Of a stretch of DNA of 7,738 bases, positions 1 through 5,994 are shown piece after piece. This DNA is from Actinomycetes bacterium (lineage in GTDB: Bacteria > Actinomycetota > Acidimicrobiia > Acidimicrobiales > RAAP-2). The number at the start of each line of letters is the position of its first letter. Within the stretch, counting starts at the first letter, position 1. The DNA lies in assembly GCA_021849435.1 (NCBI GenBank), contig JAJZSX010000105.1:1-7738 (forward strand), given 5' to 3'. Both the position numbers and the translations under genes were made by a program. A model generated the notes under the pieces. It ran no database searches. It saw only the letters and a program-made list of their open reading frames with translations, and was not told where the DNA came from.

Positions 1-319
1 GTCGAAGTAGGCCATTGAGGGACTCGACGTTGATCGGGTTCATGGTGGGGTCGAGCGGGGCGACCCAGATGCCCGAGGCGATGATGGCTAGGAACGCCTG
101 AGCGAACTGGAGGGGATCGCGGATCAGGAGTCCGACCCGGTCGCCGCTTCGCAGCGCGAGTCCGGCCAGCCGCGAGGACCACCAGTTCGTGGTGCGCTCG
201 AGGTCAGCAAAGGAAACGACCTCGGTGGAACGCAGCCGCAGGAGGTACGGAGCATCCCCGTACTGCTCGGACCGTCGCGCGATCAGAGCGCCCAGAGACT
301 GCGTGTGCTCGTCGCTCAC
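1..319 (-). CDS. AMP-binding acyl-CoA synthetase / ligase, N-terminal part (truncated by window edge)
   Basis: This is the first 106 residues of a class I adenylate-forming enzyme; the rest lies beyond base 1. The visible part reads as the N-terminal subdomain of fatty-acid/carboxylate-CoA ligases: an opening helix, then the segment SGDRVGLLIRDPLQFAQAFL near residues 63-82, then a WVAPLDPTMN stretch near 88-97. Such enzymes activate a carboxylate with ATP to an acyl-AMP and transfer it to CoA. The diagnostic Ser/Thr/Gly-rich ATP loop and the C-terminal Lys domain are not in view, so the substrate cannot be judged. I chose the GTG at 319 because GAGGAG lies 4 bases upstream; the ATG further upstream (356) is in another frame. 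It lies 92 bases downstream of the aldehyde dehydrogenase gene on the same strand, so co-transcription is possible. Confidence 0.85.
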   Translation of the reverse strand, partial: MSDEHTQSLGALIARRSEQYGDAPYLLRLRSTEVVSFADLERTTNWWSSRLAGLALRSGDRVGLLIRDPLQFAQAFLAIIASGIWVAPLDPTMNPINVESLNGLLR

Positions 320-323
320 GAGA

Positions 324-329
324 CTCCTC
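324..329 (-). promoter_or_regulatory. Ribosome binding site of the acyl-CoA synthetase gene
   Basis: On the minus strand this reads GAGGAG, 4 bases before the GTG at 319. It decides the start, because no ATG exists in that frame nearby. Confidence 0.7.
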
Positions 330-330
330 G

Positions 331-344
331 GACGCGTTCGCGTC
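331..344. repeat. Perfect 14-base palindrome GACGCG-TT-CGCGTC
   Basis: Two 6-base arms are separated by two bases, and the palindrome sits immediately upstream of the ribosome site of the acyl-CoA synthetase gene. It could be a dimeric repressor operator, or an RNA hairpin next to the ribosome site. In GC-rich DNA a 6-base dyad can also arise by chance. No second copy was noticed in the window. Confidence 0.4.
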
Positions 345-411
345 GATTGACGACATGACGCAACGGGTGGATGTCGTAGTGCATCGCAGGGTTCGCTCGG
401 TGGTGGCGCAT

Positions 412-1911
412 TCAGTGGGTCTGGGTCCAGACGGCTTTGGTCTCGAGGAACTCGTCGATGTGCTCAACCCCGCCCTCACGGCCGTAGCCGCTCATCCGGT
501 AACCGCCGAAGGGAACAGCGGGGTCCATCTGGCCGTAACAGTTGACCCAGACGGTCCCGGTGCGCAGGGCGTCCACGGTACGAGTGGCCTTGGTGAGGTC
601 GTTGGTCCACACGCCACCACCCAGACCAAAGGGGCTGGTGTTGGCGAGCTTGATGACGGACTCGTAGTCGTCGAAGGCCATGACCGAGACGACCGGTCCG
701 AAGATCTCCTCTTTCGCGACGCGCATGTCGTTGTCCACATCCGTGAAGATCGTCGGCGCCACGAAATAGCCATTCGCGTAGTCGCCCTCGGTGAGTCGCG
801 TACCCCCGGTGTAGACGGCGGCCCCCTCGGCACGTCCGACGTCGAAGTAGTCGGTCACGCGCTCGAGCTGAGTCTGCGAGACGAGTGGCCCGAGCTGGGT
901 GGCGTCGTCGAGCCCGTTACCCACGGTGAGCGAGTCCGTGTAGGACGACATGGCCGCGACAAAGTCGTCGTAGATGCCGCGTTCAACGAAGAGCCGCGTA
1001 CCCGCGCTGCACACCTGTCCCGAATTGGTGAAGGCCGCCATTGCCGCGCCGGGGACCGCGAGGTCGAGGTCCGCGTCGTTGAAGACGATGTTGGGCGACT
1101 TGCCGCCGAGTTCCAGGGTCACGCGCTTCAAGGTGGTGGCGGCTGCGCGCACGATGGCCTGGCCCGTCGCCGTTGACCCAGTGAAGGCGATCTTGTCGAC
1201 GCCGGGGTGAGCGCTCAACGCGGCACCGGCCGTCTCACCGTAGCCGGTCACGACGTTCACGACACCATCAGGCAGGCCGGCCTCAAGAAGCATCTCGCCC
1301 AACCAGAGCGCACTGAGGGAGGCCTCCTCAGCCGGCTTGAGCACGACGGTGCAACCGGCGGCGAGGGCGGCGCCGACCTTCCAGATGAACGCGATGTGGG
1401 GATTATTCCACGGGATGATGGCCGCAACCACGCCGACTGGTTCGCGCAAGGTTTGGGTATGGAAGTTGCCCGGGACGGAATTGGCGATGGTCTCGCCACG
1501 CAGGGCCGTGGTGAGACCGGCGTAGAAGCGGGCCATGCCGACCGCTCGACGCAGGTTTCCTCGCATTCGCTGGATCGGGGCGCCCATGTCGAGGGTGTCC
1601 AGGACGGCCAGGTCCTCGTGTCGCGACTCGACTAGGTCGGCGAAGCGCAGCATGATCCGTTGGCGGTCAAAGGGCTTCATCGTCGACCACGGGCCGTTGT
1701 CGAAGGCGCGACGTGCGGCCGCGACCGCCCGGTCGACATCGGGCGTGTCGCCCGCAGGCAGTCGGGCGAGGAGTTGTCCCGTCGCCGGATTTAGCGTGTC
1801 GAAGATCTCGCCGGAGACCGCCGGGACGAATGCACCATCGATCAGCATCGATGCGTGACCGCCGGAGACGAATCGTTCAATCGCCGAGGGGACGAAGACT
1901 TCCTGTGGCAT
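412..1911 (-). CDS. NAD(P)+-dependent aldehyde dehydrogenase (ALDH superfamily, non-acylating)
   Basis: A 499-residue cytoplasmic enzyme that oxidises an aldehyde to a carboxylate using NAD(P)+; the length is normal for the family. All key parts are present: the oxyanion Asn169 in IIPWNNP, Lys192 in VVLKPAEE (cofactor ribose/phosphate), the cofactor-binding FTGSTATG at 243-250, general base Glu267 in TLELGGKSPN, nucleophile Cys301 in NSGQVCSAGTR, and Glu402 in KEEIFGPV. The intact Glu267 favours acid-forming chemistry over CoA-acylating chemistry. The ATG at 1911 was chosen because AAGGGG stands 6 bases upstream; the frame stays open to 2061 but that extension is Arg/Cys/Pro-rich, unlike ALDH, and would overlap the next gene. 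The substrate is unknown. The acyl-CoA synthetase downstream could activate its acid product, but this is inference. Confidence 0.95.
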   Translation of the reverse strand: MPQEVFVPSAIERFVSGGHASMLIDGAFVPAVSGEIFDTLNPATGQLLARLPAGDTPDVDRAVAAARRAFDNGPWSTMKPFDRQRIMLRFADLVESRHEDLAVLDTLDMGAPIQRMRGNLRRAVGMARFYAGLTTALRGETIANSVPGNFHTQTLREPVGVVAAIIPWNNPHIAFIWKVGAALAAGCTVVLKPAEEASLSALWLGEMLLEAGLPDGVVNVVTGYGETAGAALSAHPGVDKIAFTGSTATGQAIVRAAATTLKRVTLELGGKSPNIVFNDADLDLAVPGAAMAAFTNSGQVCSAGTRLFVERGIYDDFVAAMSSYTDSLTVGNGLDDATQLGPLVSQTQLERVTDYFDVGRAEGAAVYTGGTRLTEGDYANGYFVAPTIFTDVDNDMRVAKEEIFGPVVSVMAFDDYESVIKLANTSPFGLGGGVWTNDLTKATRTVDALRTGTVWVNCYGQMDPAVPFGGYRMSGYGREGGVEHIDEFLETKAVWTQTH

Positions 1912-1917
1912 CAATGA

Positions 1918-1923
1918 CCCCTT
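1918..1923 (-). promoter_or_regulatory. Ribosome binding site of the aldehyde dehydrogenase gene
   Basis: The minus strand reads AAGGGG with a 6-base spacer to the ATG at 1911. It supports this start over the upstream in-frame ATG at 2061. Confidence 0.65.
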
Positions 1924-1999
1924 GCTTAGTGTCGGTGGAATACCGCCACGTCGCCCGTCCTTGCAACCGGTGGCGTCGTCACGGTGTTCCTCATAAAAG

Positions 2000-2899
2000 T
2001 TAGCCCCGCCACGGTGGCGGCAACACCGCCTCGATGGCGGTGGCGATGACGCGATAGCCATCGTTGTTCGGGTGATCGTCGGGCCCGAAGGGGTAACCGG
2101 TGCAGTTCCAGGTGAGTTGGCAGGTCCTCGCCACGTTCAAGGGCACCACGCCAACGCCCTTTAGCTCCACGGCCCTACGGTTGTCGAGTTGGTAGGCGCC
2201 CGCTACATTCGCCACCGGGATGCCCGACGCATGGTACAGGCGTATGAGATCGGTGTCGAGCGCCGACATCACCTGGAGGGTCCGTGTGGCCACCGCAACG
2301 TGGATGCCCCCCTGCAGGTACTTCGAGAGGAATGGATCGCCGTAATCGAGGCCAATGAAGTGGACGTTGGGTCCCGCGGCCGCTTTGAGCGCGCTCAGCA
2401 CCGGCGTGAGATCGCGAGTCACGTTCGCCAGGCCCGTGGCGACACACGCCTCGTCCACGACGGCGGTGTTGAGACAGGGTCGCACGTCGTTAAAGCCCAG
2501 GTCGATGGTCACGAGGCCGACGGCGTCGTGATTCGCCTCGAGGAACTGTTCCGCGGTGGGTAGTTGGCGCTGGGGCAGCGTGTAGCAGTGGTCGCCGCTG
2601 AGGAGCATGGACTCAACGGTCTCACCGGGACAACCGATCTGTCGCAACTGCAGGTCGATGCCCTGGGACGACAGGTAGTTGACCACGTCGTTGGCGTAAC
2701 CGGTGTCGGTGCGGTGGCCGTTGTGTTTCGGGATGCCCGTTGGCTGGAAACCCAACGACGACGATGCGCCGATGTCGAGGTAGAACCCCGAGGTCACGGT
2801 GGCACTCGACCCAGCGAAGGGGTGGACCAGCAGATAGGTGCCGATCAGGACGGCGACGATGACGACAATCGCGAGCCGTCGGACAAGCTGCAAGAACAC
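2000..2899 (-). CDS. Membrane-anchored, extracytoplasmic SGNH/GDSL-type hydrolase
   Basis: A 299-residue protein with one N-terminal hydrophobic segment (about residues 9-27, after two Arg), so it is probably exported and held as a signal anchor, or cleaved. The SGNH blocks are recognisable: block I LDIGASSSLG at 41-50, with presumed nucleophile Ser46 (Ala replaces the Asp of the classic GDS); block II Gly92 in GCPGETVES; block III GFND at 135-138 with Asn137; block V DDHPNNDGY at 274-282 with His276. Three Cys pairs (90/105, 142/152, 260/266) suggest disulfides, as in secreted actinobacterial esterases/lipases. It probably hydrolyses an ester of lipid, cell envelope or polysaccharide; the substrate is unknown. 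The start is the GTG at 2899 with GGGG 8 bases upstream, placing the membrane segment at the N terminus. The frame is open to 3097 but the extension lacks signal-peptide character. Confidence 0.85.
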   Translation of the reverse strand: MFLQLVRRLAIVVIVAVLIGTYLLVHPFAGSSATVTSGFYLDIGASSSLGFQPTGIPKHNGHRTDTGYANDVVNYLSSQGIDLQLRQIGCPGETVESMLLSGDHCYTLPQRQLPTAEQFLEANHDAVGLVTIDLGFNDVRPCLNTAVVDEACVATGLANVTRDLTPVLSALKAAAGPNVHFIGLDYGDPFLSKYLQGGIHVAVATRTLQVMSALDTDLIRLYHASGIPVANVAGAYQLDNRRAVELKGVGVVPLNVARTCQLTWNCTGYPFGPDDHPNNDGYRVIATAIEAVLPPPWRG

Positions 2900-3208
2900 G
2901 TGAGATACCCCGAAATGGATAGACGGTGTACCTAGTTTGACATATTCCCCTGCGACCGTGGTGTCAGCCGGATGTCGCCCGACTGTGCTCGCGGAAGGTT
3001 CTGCGATCCATAACCCGAGGTGGGAGCCGTAATTCGAAGGGTTGTACGGACGCGGCATCGTGGGTTCGCAGAGCGAGGAACTTCGGCTGAACGACACAAC
3101 AGTGCGAGGCGTCGACCATCGTTGCGTTGTGCACGAGTGAGTACGATGGCCGAGACCACGGGGAGGTGCGGTACGCGACGTGAATGGCCCACTCGCACGA
3201 GGAACACG
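2900..3208. other. 309-base divergent intergenic region
   Basis: This spacer separates the leftward hydrolase from the rightward ABC permease, so it should hold promoters for both. A TTGACA is present on the plus strand at 2937-2942, but no acceptable -10 stands 16-18 bases further on. Open frames cross this region on both strands (including an in-frame extension of the permease with an ATG at 3146), but their composition is unlike known proteins and they lack good ribosome sites. I recognise no riboswitch, tRNA or clear hairpin terminator here. Confidence 0.5.
3199..3203 (+). promoter_or_regulatory. Ribosome binding site of the ABC permease gene
   Basis: GAGGA with a 5-base spacer to the GTG at 3209. 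This favours 3209 over the upstream in-frame ATGs at 3020 and 3146, which have no comparable site. Confidence 0.65.
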
Positions 3209-4018
3209 GTGAACGCACCGGCGTCGGCCGCTGTCACGAGGCGGCCCTGGTCGTTGCGGCGATTCCCGCTTCGCTATCTCGGGGTCCTCGTGGGTTCACT
3301 CGTCGCGTGGCAGGTGGTGGCGGTCAGTCACGTGTTTCCGAGTTTCGCCTTCCCGTCGCCGGCGAGCACCTGGGACTCGTTCCTCCAGACATTGCGCCAC
3401 GGGTATCAGGGCTCGACGCTCCTCGATGATCTGATGGTGAGCCTGGAACGGGTGTCGATCGCCTACGTGGGGGCCGTCGTTCTCGGTGTGGTGTTGGGCT
3501 TCTCGATGACACAGAGCCGCGCGGTCTTCACGGTGGTCGATCCGTACTTGCAGTTTCTTCGACCGATCCCGCCGCTCGCCTACATCCCCCTCTTCGTCGT
3601 CTGGTTCGGGATTGGTGAGATGCCCAAGGTGCTCTTGATCCTCGTCTCGACCGTGCCGGTGATCGTGATCAACACAATCACCGGCGTTCGCTCGACACCC
3701 AACTACCGGATCGAGCTAGCTCGAAATCTCGGCGCCAATCGACGACAGATCCTCACCCGGGTCGTCTTTCCGTCGGCGCTGCCGGACATTTTTACGGGTA
3801 TGAAGGTGGCCATCGGCGTGGCGTGGAGCACCCTCGTCGCGGCCGAGCTCATCGCGGCGAGCCGCGGGCTCGGCTGGTTGATTGAACAGGCGGGGACCGA
3901 GTTGCAGACGGGAATCGTGGTGACGGGGATCATCTTGATTGGAATCATGGGTTACCTCATGGACCTGGCCATCCGCGTCCTCGAACGCGTGGTCATCCCG
4001 TGGCGCGATTTCGTGTGA
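3209..4018 (+). CDS. ABC importer permease, taurine/sulfonate/nitrate type (TauC/SsuC-like)
   Basis: A 269-residue inner-membrane protein of the BPD_transp_1 fold that forms the translocation channel of a binding-protein-dependent importer. Hydrophobic helices are visible at about 22-41, 84-100, 120-135, 140-158, 197-216 and 236-256. The cytoplasmic EAA loop that docks on the ATPase is clear at 169-193 (ELARNLGANRRQ followed by VVFPSALPDI, with the conserved Gly of the family consensus). The segment RPIPPLAYIPLFVVWFGIGE (118-137) is characteristic of the SsuC/TauC/NrtB group. The length is typical when the GTG at 3209 is used. It is the first gene of a permease - binding protein - ATPase set on one strand; the binding protein begins 167 bases downstream, an unusually long gap. 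Substrate assignment rests on the neighbour rather than on this protein. Confidence 0.93.
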   Translation: MNAPASAAVTRRPWSLRRFPLRYLGVLVGSLVAWQVVAVSHVFPSFAFPSPASTWDSFLQTLRHGYQGSTLLDDLMVSLERVSIAYVGAVVLGVVLGFSMTQSRAVFTVVDPYLQFLRPIPPLAYIPLFVVWFGIGEMPKVLLILVSTVPVIVINTITGVRSTPNYRIELARNLGANRRQILTRVVFPSALPDIFTGMKVAIGVAWSTLVAAELIAASRGLGWLIEQAGTELQTGIVVTGIILIGIMGYLMDLAIRVLERVVIPWRDFV

Positions 4019-4028
4019 TCGCTACGGA

Positions 4029-4060
4029 CCCCCATTCGGTACGCGGTGGTGGGATTTCTT
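4029..4060 (+). terminator. Possible weak terminator/attenuator after the permease gene
   Basis: Ten bases after the permease stop, CCCCCA (4029-4034) can pair with TGG-T-GGG (4047-4053) with a one-base bulge, followed by ATTTCTT. The stem is short and the T-tract imperfect. It could reduce read-through from the permease into the binding-protein gene, or be fortuitous. Confidence 0.3.
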
Positions 4061-4092
4061 GACCGTTACCAACGCGCGGGTCGAGCGGTGTC

Positions 4093-4101
4093 TGTAAGAA
4101 T
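4093..4101 (+). promoter_or_regulatory. Candidate extended -10 promoter element for the binding-protein gene
   Basis: TGT followed by AAGAAT (four of six matches to TATAAT, with an upstream TG) lies 84 bases before the binding-protein ATG. The nearest -35-like hexamer, TTGACC at 4059-4064, is about 31 bases away, which is too far for a normal pair. It would act only as an extended -10 promoter. This is weak pattern evidence. Confidence 0.25.
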
Positions 4102-4173
4102 GCAGCCGGGCCTGTTAGCGCGTCCACCGGGCGGGGAATTCGAGTGGACGAGTTGGCGGCGCGAATCAGACCT

Positions 4174-4182
4174 GAGGGAGGT
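4174..4182 (+). promoter_or_regulatory. Strong ribosome binding site of the binding-protein gene
   Basis: GAGGGAGGT lies just before the ATG at 4186 and provides two overlapping anti-SD matches. It selects this ATG over the in-frame ATG at 4144 and predicts high translation, as expected for a binding protein needed in excess over its permease. Confidence 0.7.
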
Positions 4183-4185
4183 CCA

Positions 4186-5226
4186 ATGCAAAGGTTTCGT
4201 CGGCTGACGGGTATGGCGGTGTCACTGGCGCTCGCCGGTGTGGCGATGCCACTCACGAGCGGACTGTTCGCGGCGACGCCGAGTGCGGCGTCGGTGAATG
4301 CGGGCTCTATCGCGATCGGCTACGAGAACAACGGCGCGGACCCGTCGATTATCTCGGTGGCCAACAAGTACTTCCAACGAGAGATGGGCCGTGACGTGCG
4401 TCTCAAGTTGTTCACGTCGGGACCTGCCGCGCTCACGTCGCTCGCGTCGGGTCAGCTGCCCTTCATGTGCGGGTTGGGCATGCCACCGGTGATCGCGGCC
4501 ATCGCCCAGGGTGTCCCGCTCCAGGTGGTGTTCAACCAGGAGCGCTACACCAAGGATGCGGGACTTGTCGTGAAGTCCTCGAGCGGCATCAAGTCGGTGG
4601 CGGGTCTCGCCGGCAAGAGCGTCGGGCTCGTGATCGGATCGCAGTCGTCCTTCGAGCTCGCCACGTACGCCAAACAGGCAGGACTCAATCTCTCGTCGGT
4701 GCGCCTAGTGAATCTCACACCGCCAGAACTGCAAAGTGCGTGGTCGACCGGGCGCATCGAGGCGGCGGTCGTCTGGGACCCGGTCTATGACTTCCTCGTC
4801 ACCCACGGCGGGCGGATCCTCATGGACGACTCGAAGCTTCCCGTGACCGCGACGTCCTTCAACATCTGCGTGGCGAACAAGTCCTTCGCGTCCAAGCACC
4901 CGGCGGTCGCCAAGGCGTTCGTGAAGGCGCTGGGTGACGGTGTCAACTTCCTCCAGTCCCACCGGTCGGCTGCGATGCGGGTCATGGCCAAGGCGGCGGG
5001 TATCTCCGTGGCGACCGCCAAGATCGAGATCGCCGGGTACCAGATCTACTCCGTGGCCGATCAAGCGACCAGTGCGGTACTGGGAACCTCACCGGCGACC
5101 AGCGCGAAGTCGGGCACGGCCCAGTCACTGCTCAATAACTGGAAAGCGCTCTACAACGCGGGGACGATAACGGTGAAGCCACCCAAGTCGACGGGCGTGT
5201 TCGTGAACCCGAGTTACGCGAAATAG
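4186..5226 (+). CDS. Secreted substrate-binding protein of ABC importer (TauA/SsuA-like, NMT1/SBP superfamily)
   Basis: A 346-residue exported solute receptor. Residues 1-34 form a Sec signal peptide: Arg-rich start, hydrophobic core about 9-29, and an Ala/Ser cleavage region near 32-36. There is no lipobox Cys, so lipid anchoring is not predicted. The mature part has the two-lobe pattern of the family: SIAIGYENNGADPSI at the first strand, LAGKSVGLVIGSQSSFELAT at 141-160, and TPPELQSAW...GRIEAAVVWDPV at 178-200. The last segment corresponds to the ligand-hinge region of taurine receptors (Trp-spacer-Gly-x-Ile-x-spacer-Val-Trp-x-Pro). FASKHPAVAKAFVKAL at 234-249 is also typical. I infer a taurine-like or other small sulfonate ligand; aliphatic sulfonate, nitrate or pyrimidine ligands are alternatives. 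The ATPase gene starts 9 bases after its stop, so those two are almost certainly co-translated. Confidence 0.93.
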   Translation: MQRFRRLTGMAVSLALAGVAMPLTSGLFAATPSAASVNAGSIAIGYENNGADPSIISVANKYFQREMGRDVRLKLFTSGPAALTSLASGQLPFMCGLGMPPVIAAIAQGVPLQVVFNQERYTKDAGLVVKSSSGIKSVAGLAGKSVGLVIGSQSSFELATYAKQAGLNLSSVRLVNLTPPELQSAWSTGRIEAAVVWDPVYDFLVTHGGRILMDDSKLPVTATSFNICVANKSFASKHPAVAKAFVKALGDGVNFLQSHRSAAMRVMAKAAGISVATAKIEIAGYQIYSVADQATSAVLGTSPATSAKSGTAQSLLNNWKALYNAGTITVKPPKSTGVFVNPSYAK

Positions 5227-5235
5227 CGAGTTCGC

Positions 5236-5994
5236 TTGGTACTGCGCGTAGATAAGGTTTGTAAGACCTTCGACAGCGACGACGCGAGACGTTCGACGCA
5301 CCAGGTGTTCGACGAGTTCTCACTCGATATCGCCGACGGCGAATTCGTGGCGGTGCTCGGTCCCTCGGGATGCGGTAAGACGACGTTGCTGCGTATGATC
5401 GCGGGCTTCGAACGCCCCGACACGGGACGCATCATCTTCGACGGGAGCGACGTCACGGGTCCCGCGAGCGATCGCGTCGTGGTCTTTCAGCAACCTGGAT
5501 TGTTCCCGTGGATGGACGTGCGTCACAACGTGGCCTTCGGGCTGCAACTGCGCCGTCGTCGCATCGATTGGCGCCCCGTGGACGAGATCTTGGCGACCGT
5601 GGGCCTGAGCGAGTTCGCGGGCCACGCGCCTTATGAGCTCTCGGGAGGGATGCAACAGCGCGTGGCGTTGGCCCGCTCACTCGTGATGCGCCCGAAGATG
5701 CTCTTGATGGACGAGCCGTTCGCCGCACTCGACGCGCACCTGCGCCACGCCATGCAGGTGTTCCTACGCGAACTGTGGTCGGAGATCCGCACCACGGTGC
5801 TCTTCATCACCCACGACGTCGAAGAGGCGATCGTGCTCGCCGAACGCGTCGTCGTGCTCGGTTCAAACCCCGGGCGGATCCTCGGCGAACTCGACGTGCG
5901 CGACGTGCACCCGAGCAGCGCCGACCTATTGGACAACGCTCACTACCGACGACTGCGCCACCGCGCCATCGAGCTCCTCGGTGAGGTGCCCTAG
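5236..5994 (+). CDS. ABC importer ATPase, taurine/sulfonate/nitrate type (TauB/SsuB-like)
   Basis: A 252-residue cytoplasmic nucleotide-binding subunit that powers the importer. All motifs are intact: Walker A GPSGCGKT at 42-49, Q-loop at Gln85 within VVVFQQPGLFPW, signature LSGGMQQR at 135-142, Walker B MLLMDEP at 155-161, D-loop ALD at 164-166, and switch His193 in FITHDVEEA. The Q-loop followed by LFPWMDVRHNVAFGL is the usual form in the TauB/SsuB/NrtD group. The start is a TTG at 5236, only 9 bases after the binding-protein stop and with no strong ribosome site of its own, which suggests translational coupling. The C terminus ends soon after the core domain, with no extra regulatory domain. 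Its TAG stop overlaps the stop codon of the convergent transporter gene. Confidence 0.95.
   Translation: MVLRVDKVCKTFDSDDARRSTHQVFDEFSLDIADGEFVAVLGPSGCGKTTLLRMIAGFERPDTGRIIFDGSDVTGPASDRVVVFQQPGLFPWMDVRHNVAFGLQLRRRRIDWRPVDEILATVGLSEFAGHAPYELSGGMQQRVALARSLVMRPKMLLMDEPFAALDAHLRHAMQVFLRELWSEIRTTVLFITHDVEEAIVLAERVVVLGSNPGRILGELDVRDVHPSSADLLDNAHYRRLRHRAIELLGEVP

Noticed and set aside
355..1176. Long open frame (273 codons) on the plus strand
   Set aside because: It runs antisense through the aldehyde dehydrogenase gene, whose catalytic motifs are intact. Its protein is Val/His/Arg/Gly-rich without a recognisable domain, as expected for the opposite strand of a GC-rich gene.
1912..2061. N-terminal extension of the aldehyde dehydrogenase by 50 residues
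   Set aside because: It would overlap the end of the hydrolase gene, its composition is unlike ALDH, and the ATG at 1911 has a proper ribosome site.
2937..2942. Perfect TTGACA on the plus strand as a -35 for the ABC permease
   Set aside because: The base stretch 16-18 positions downstream (GGTGTC region) does not resemble a -10, and it is more than 260 bases from the start codon.
2996..3077. Possible long-range pairing CTGCG (3001-3005) with CGCAG (3067-3071) as a leader RNA fold
   Set aside because: Only five contiguous base pairs over a 61-base loop, with no match to a known riboswitch class.
2900..3097. N-terminal extension of the hydrolase to an ATG at 3097
   Set aside because: It would bury the hydrophobic anchor 75 residues inside the protein, and it shows no signal-peptide or domain features.
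3020..3208. N-terminal extension of the ABC permease (ATG at 3020 or 3146)
   Set aside because: The extra residues are Arg/Thr-rich with no counterpart in the family. The GTG at 3209 has GAGGA at 5 bases and gives the usual length. The ATG at 3146 remains a minor possibility.
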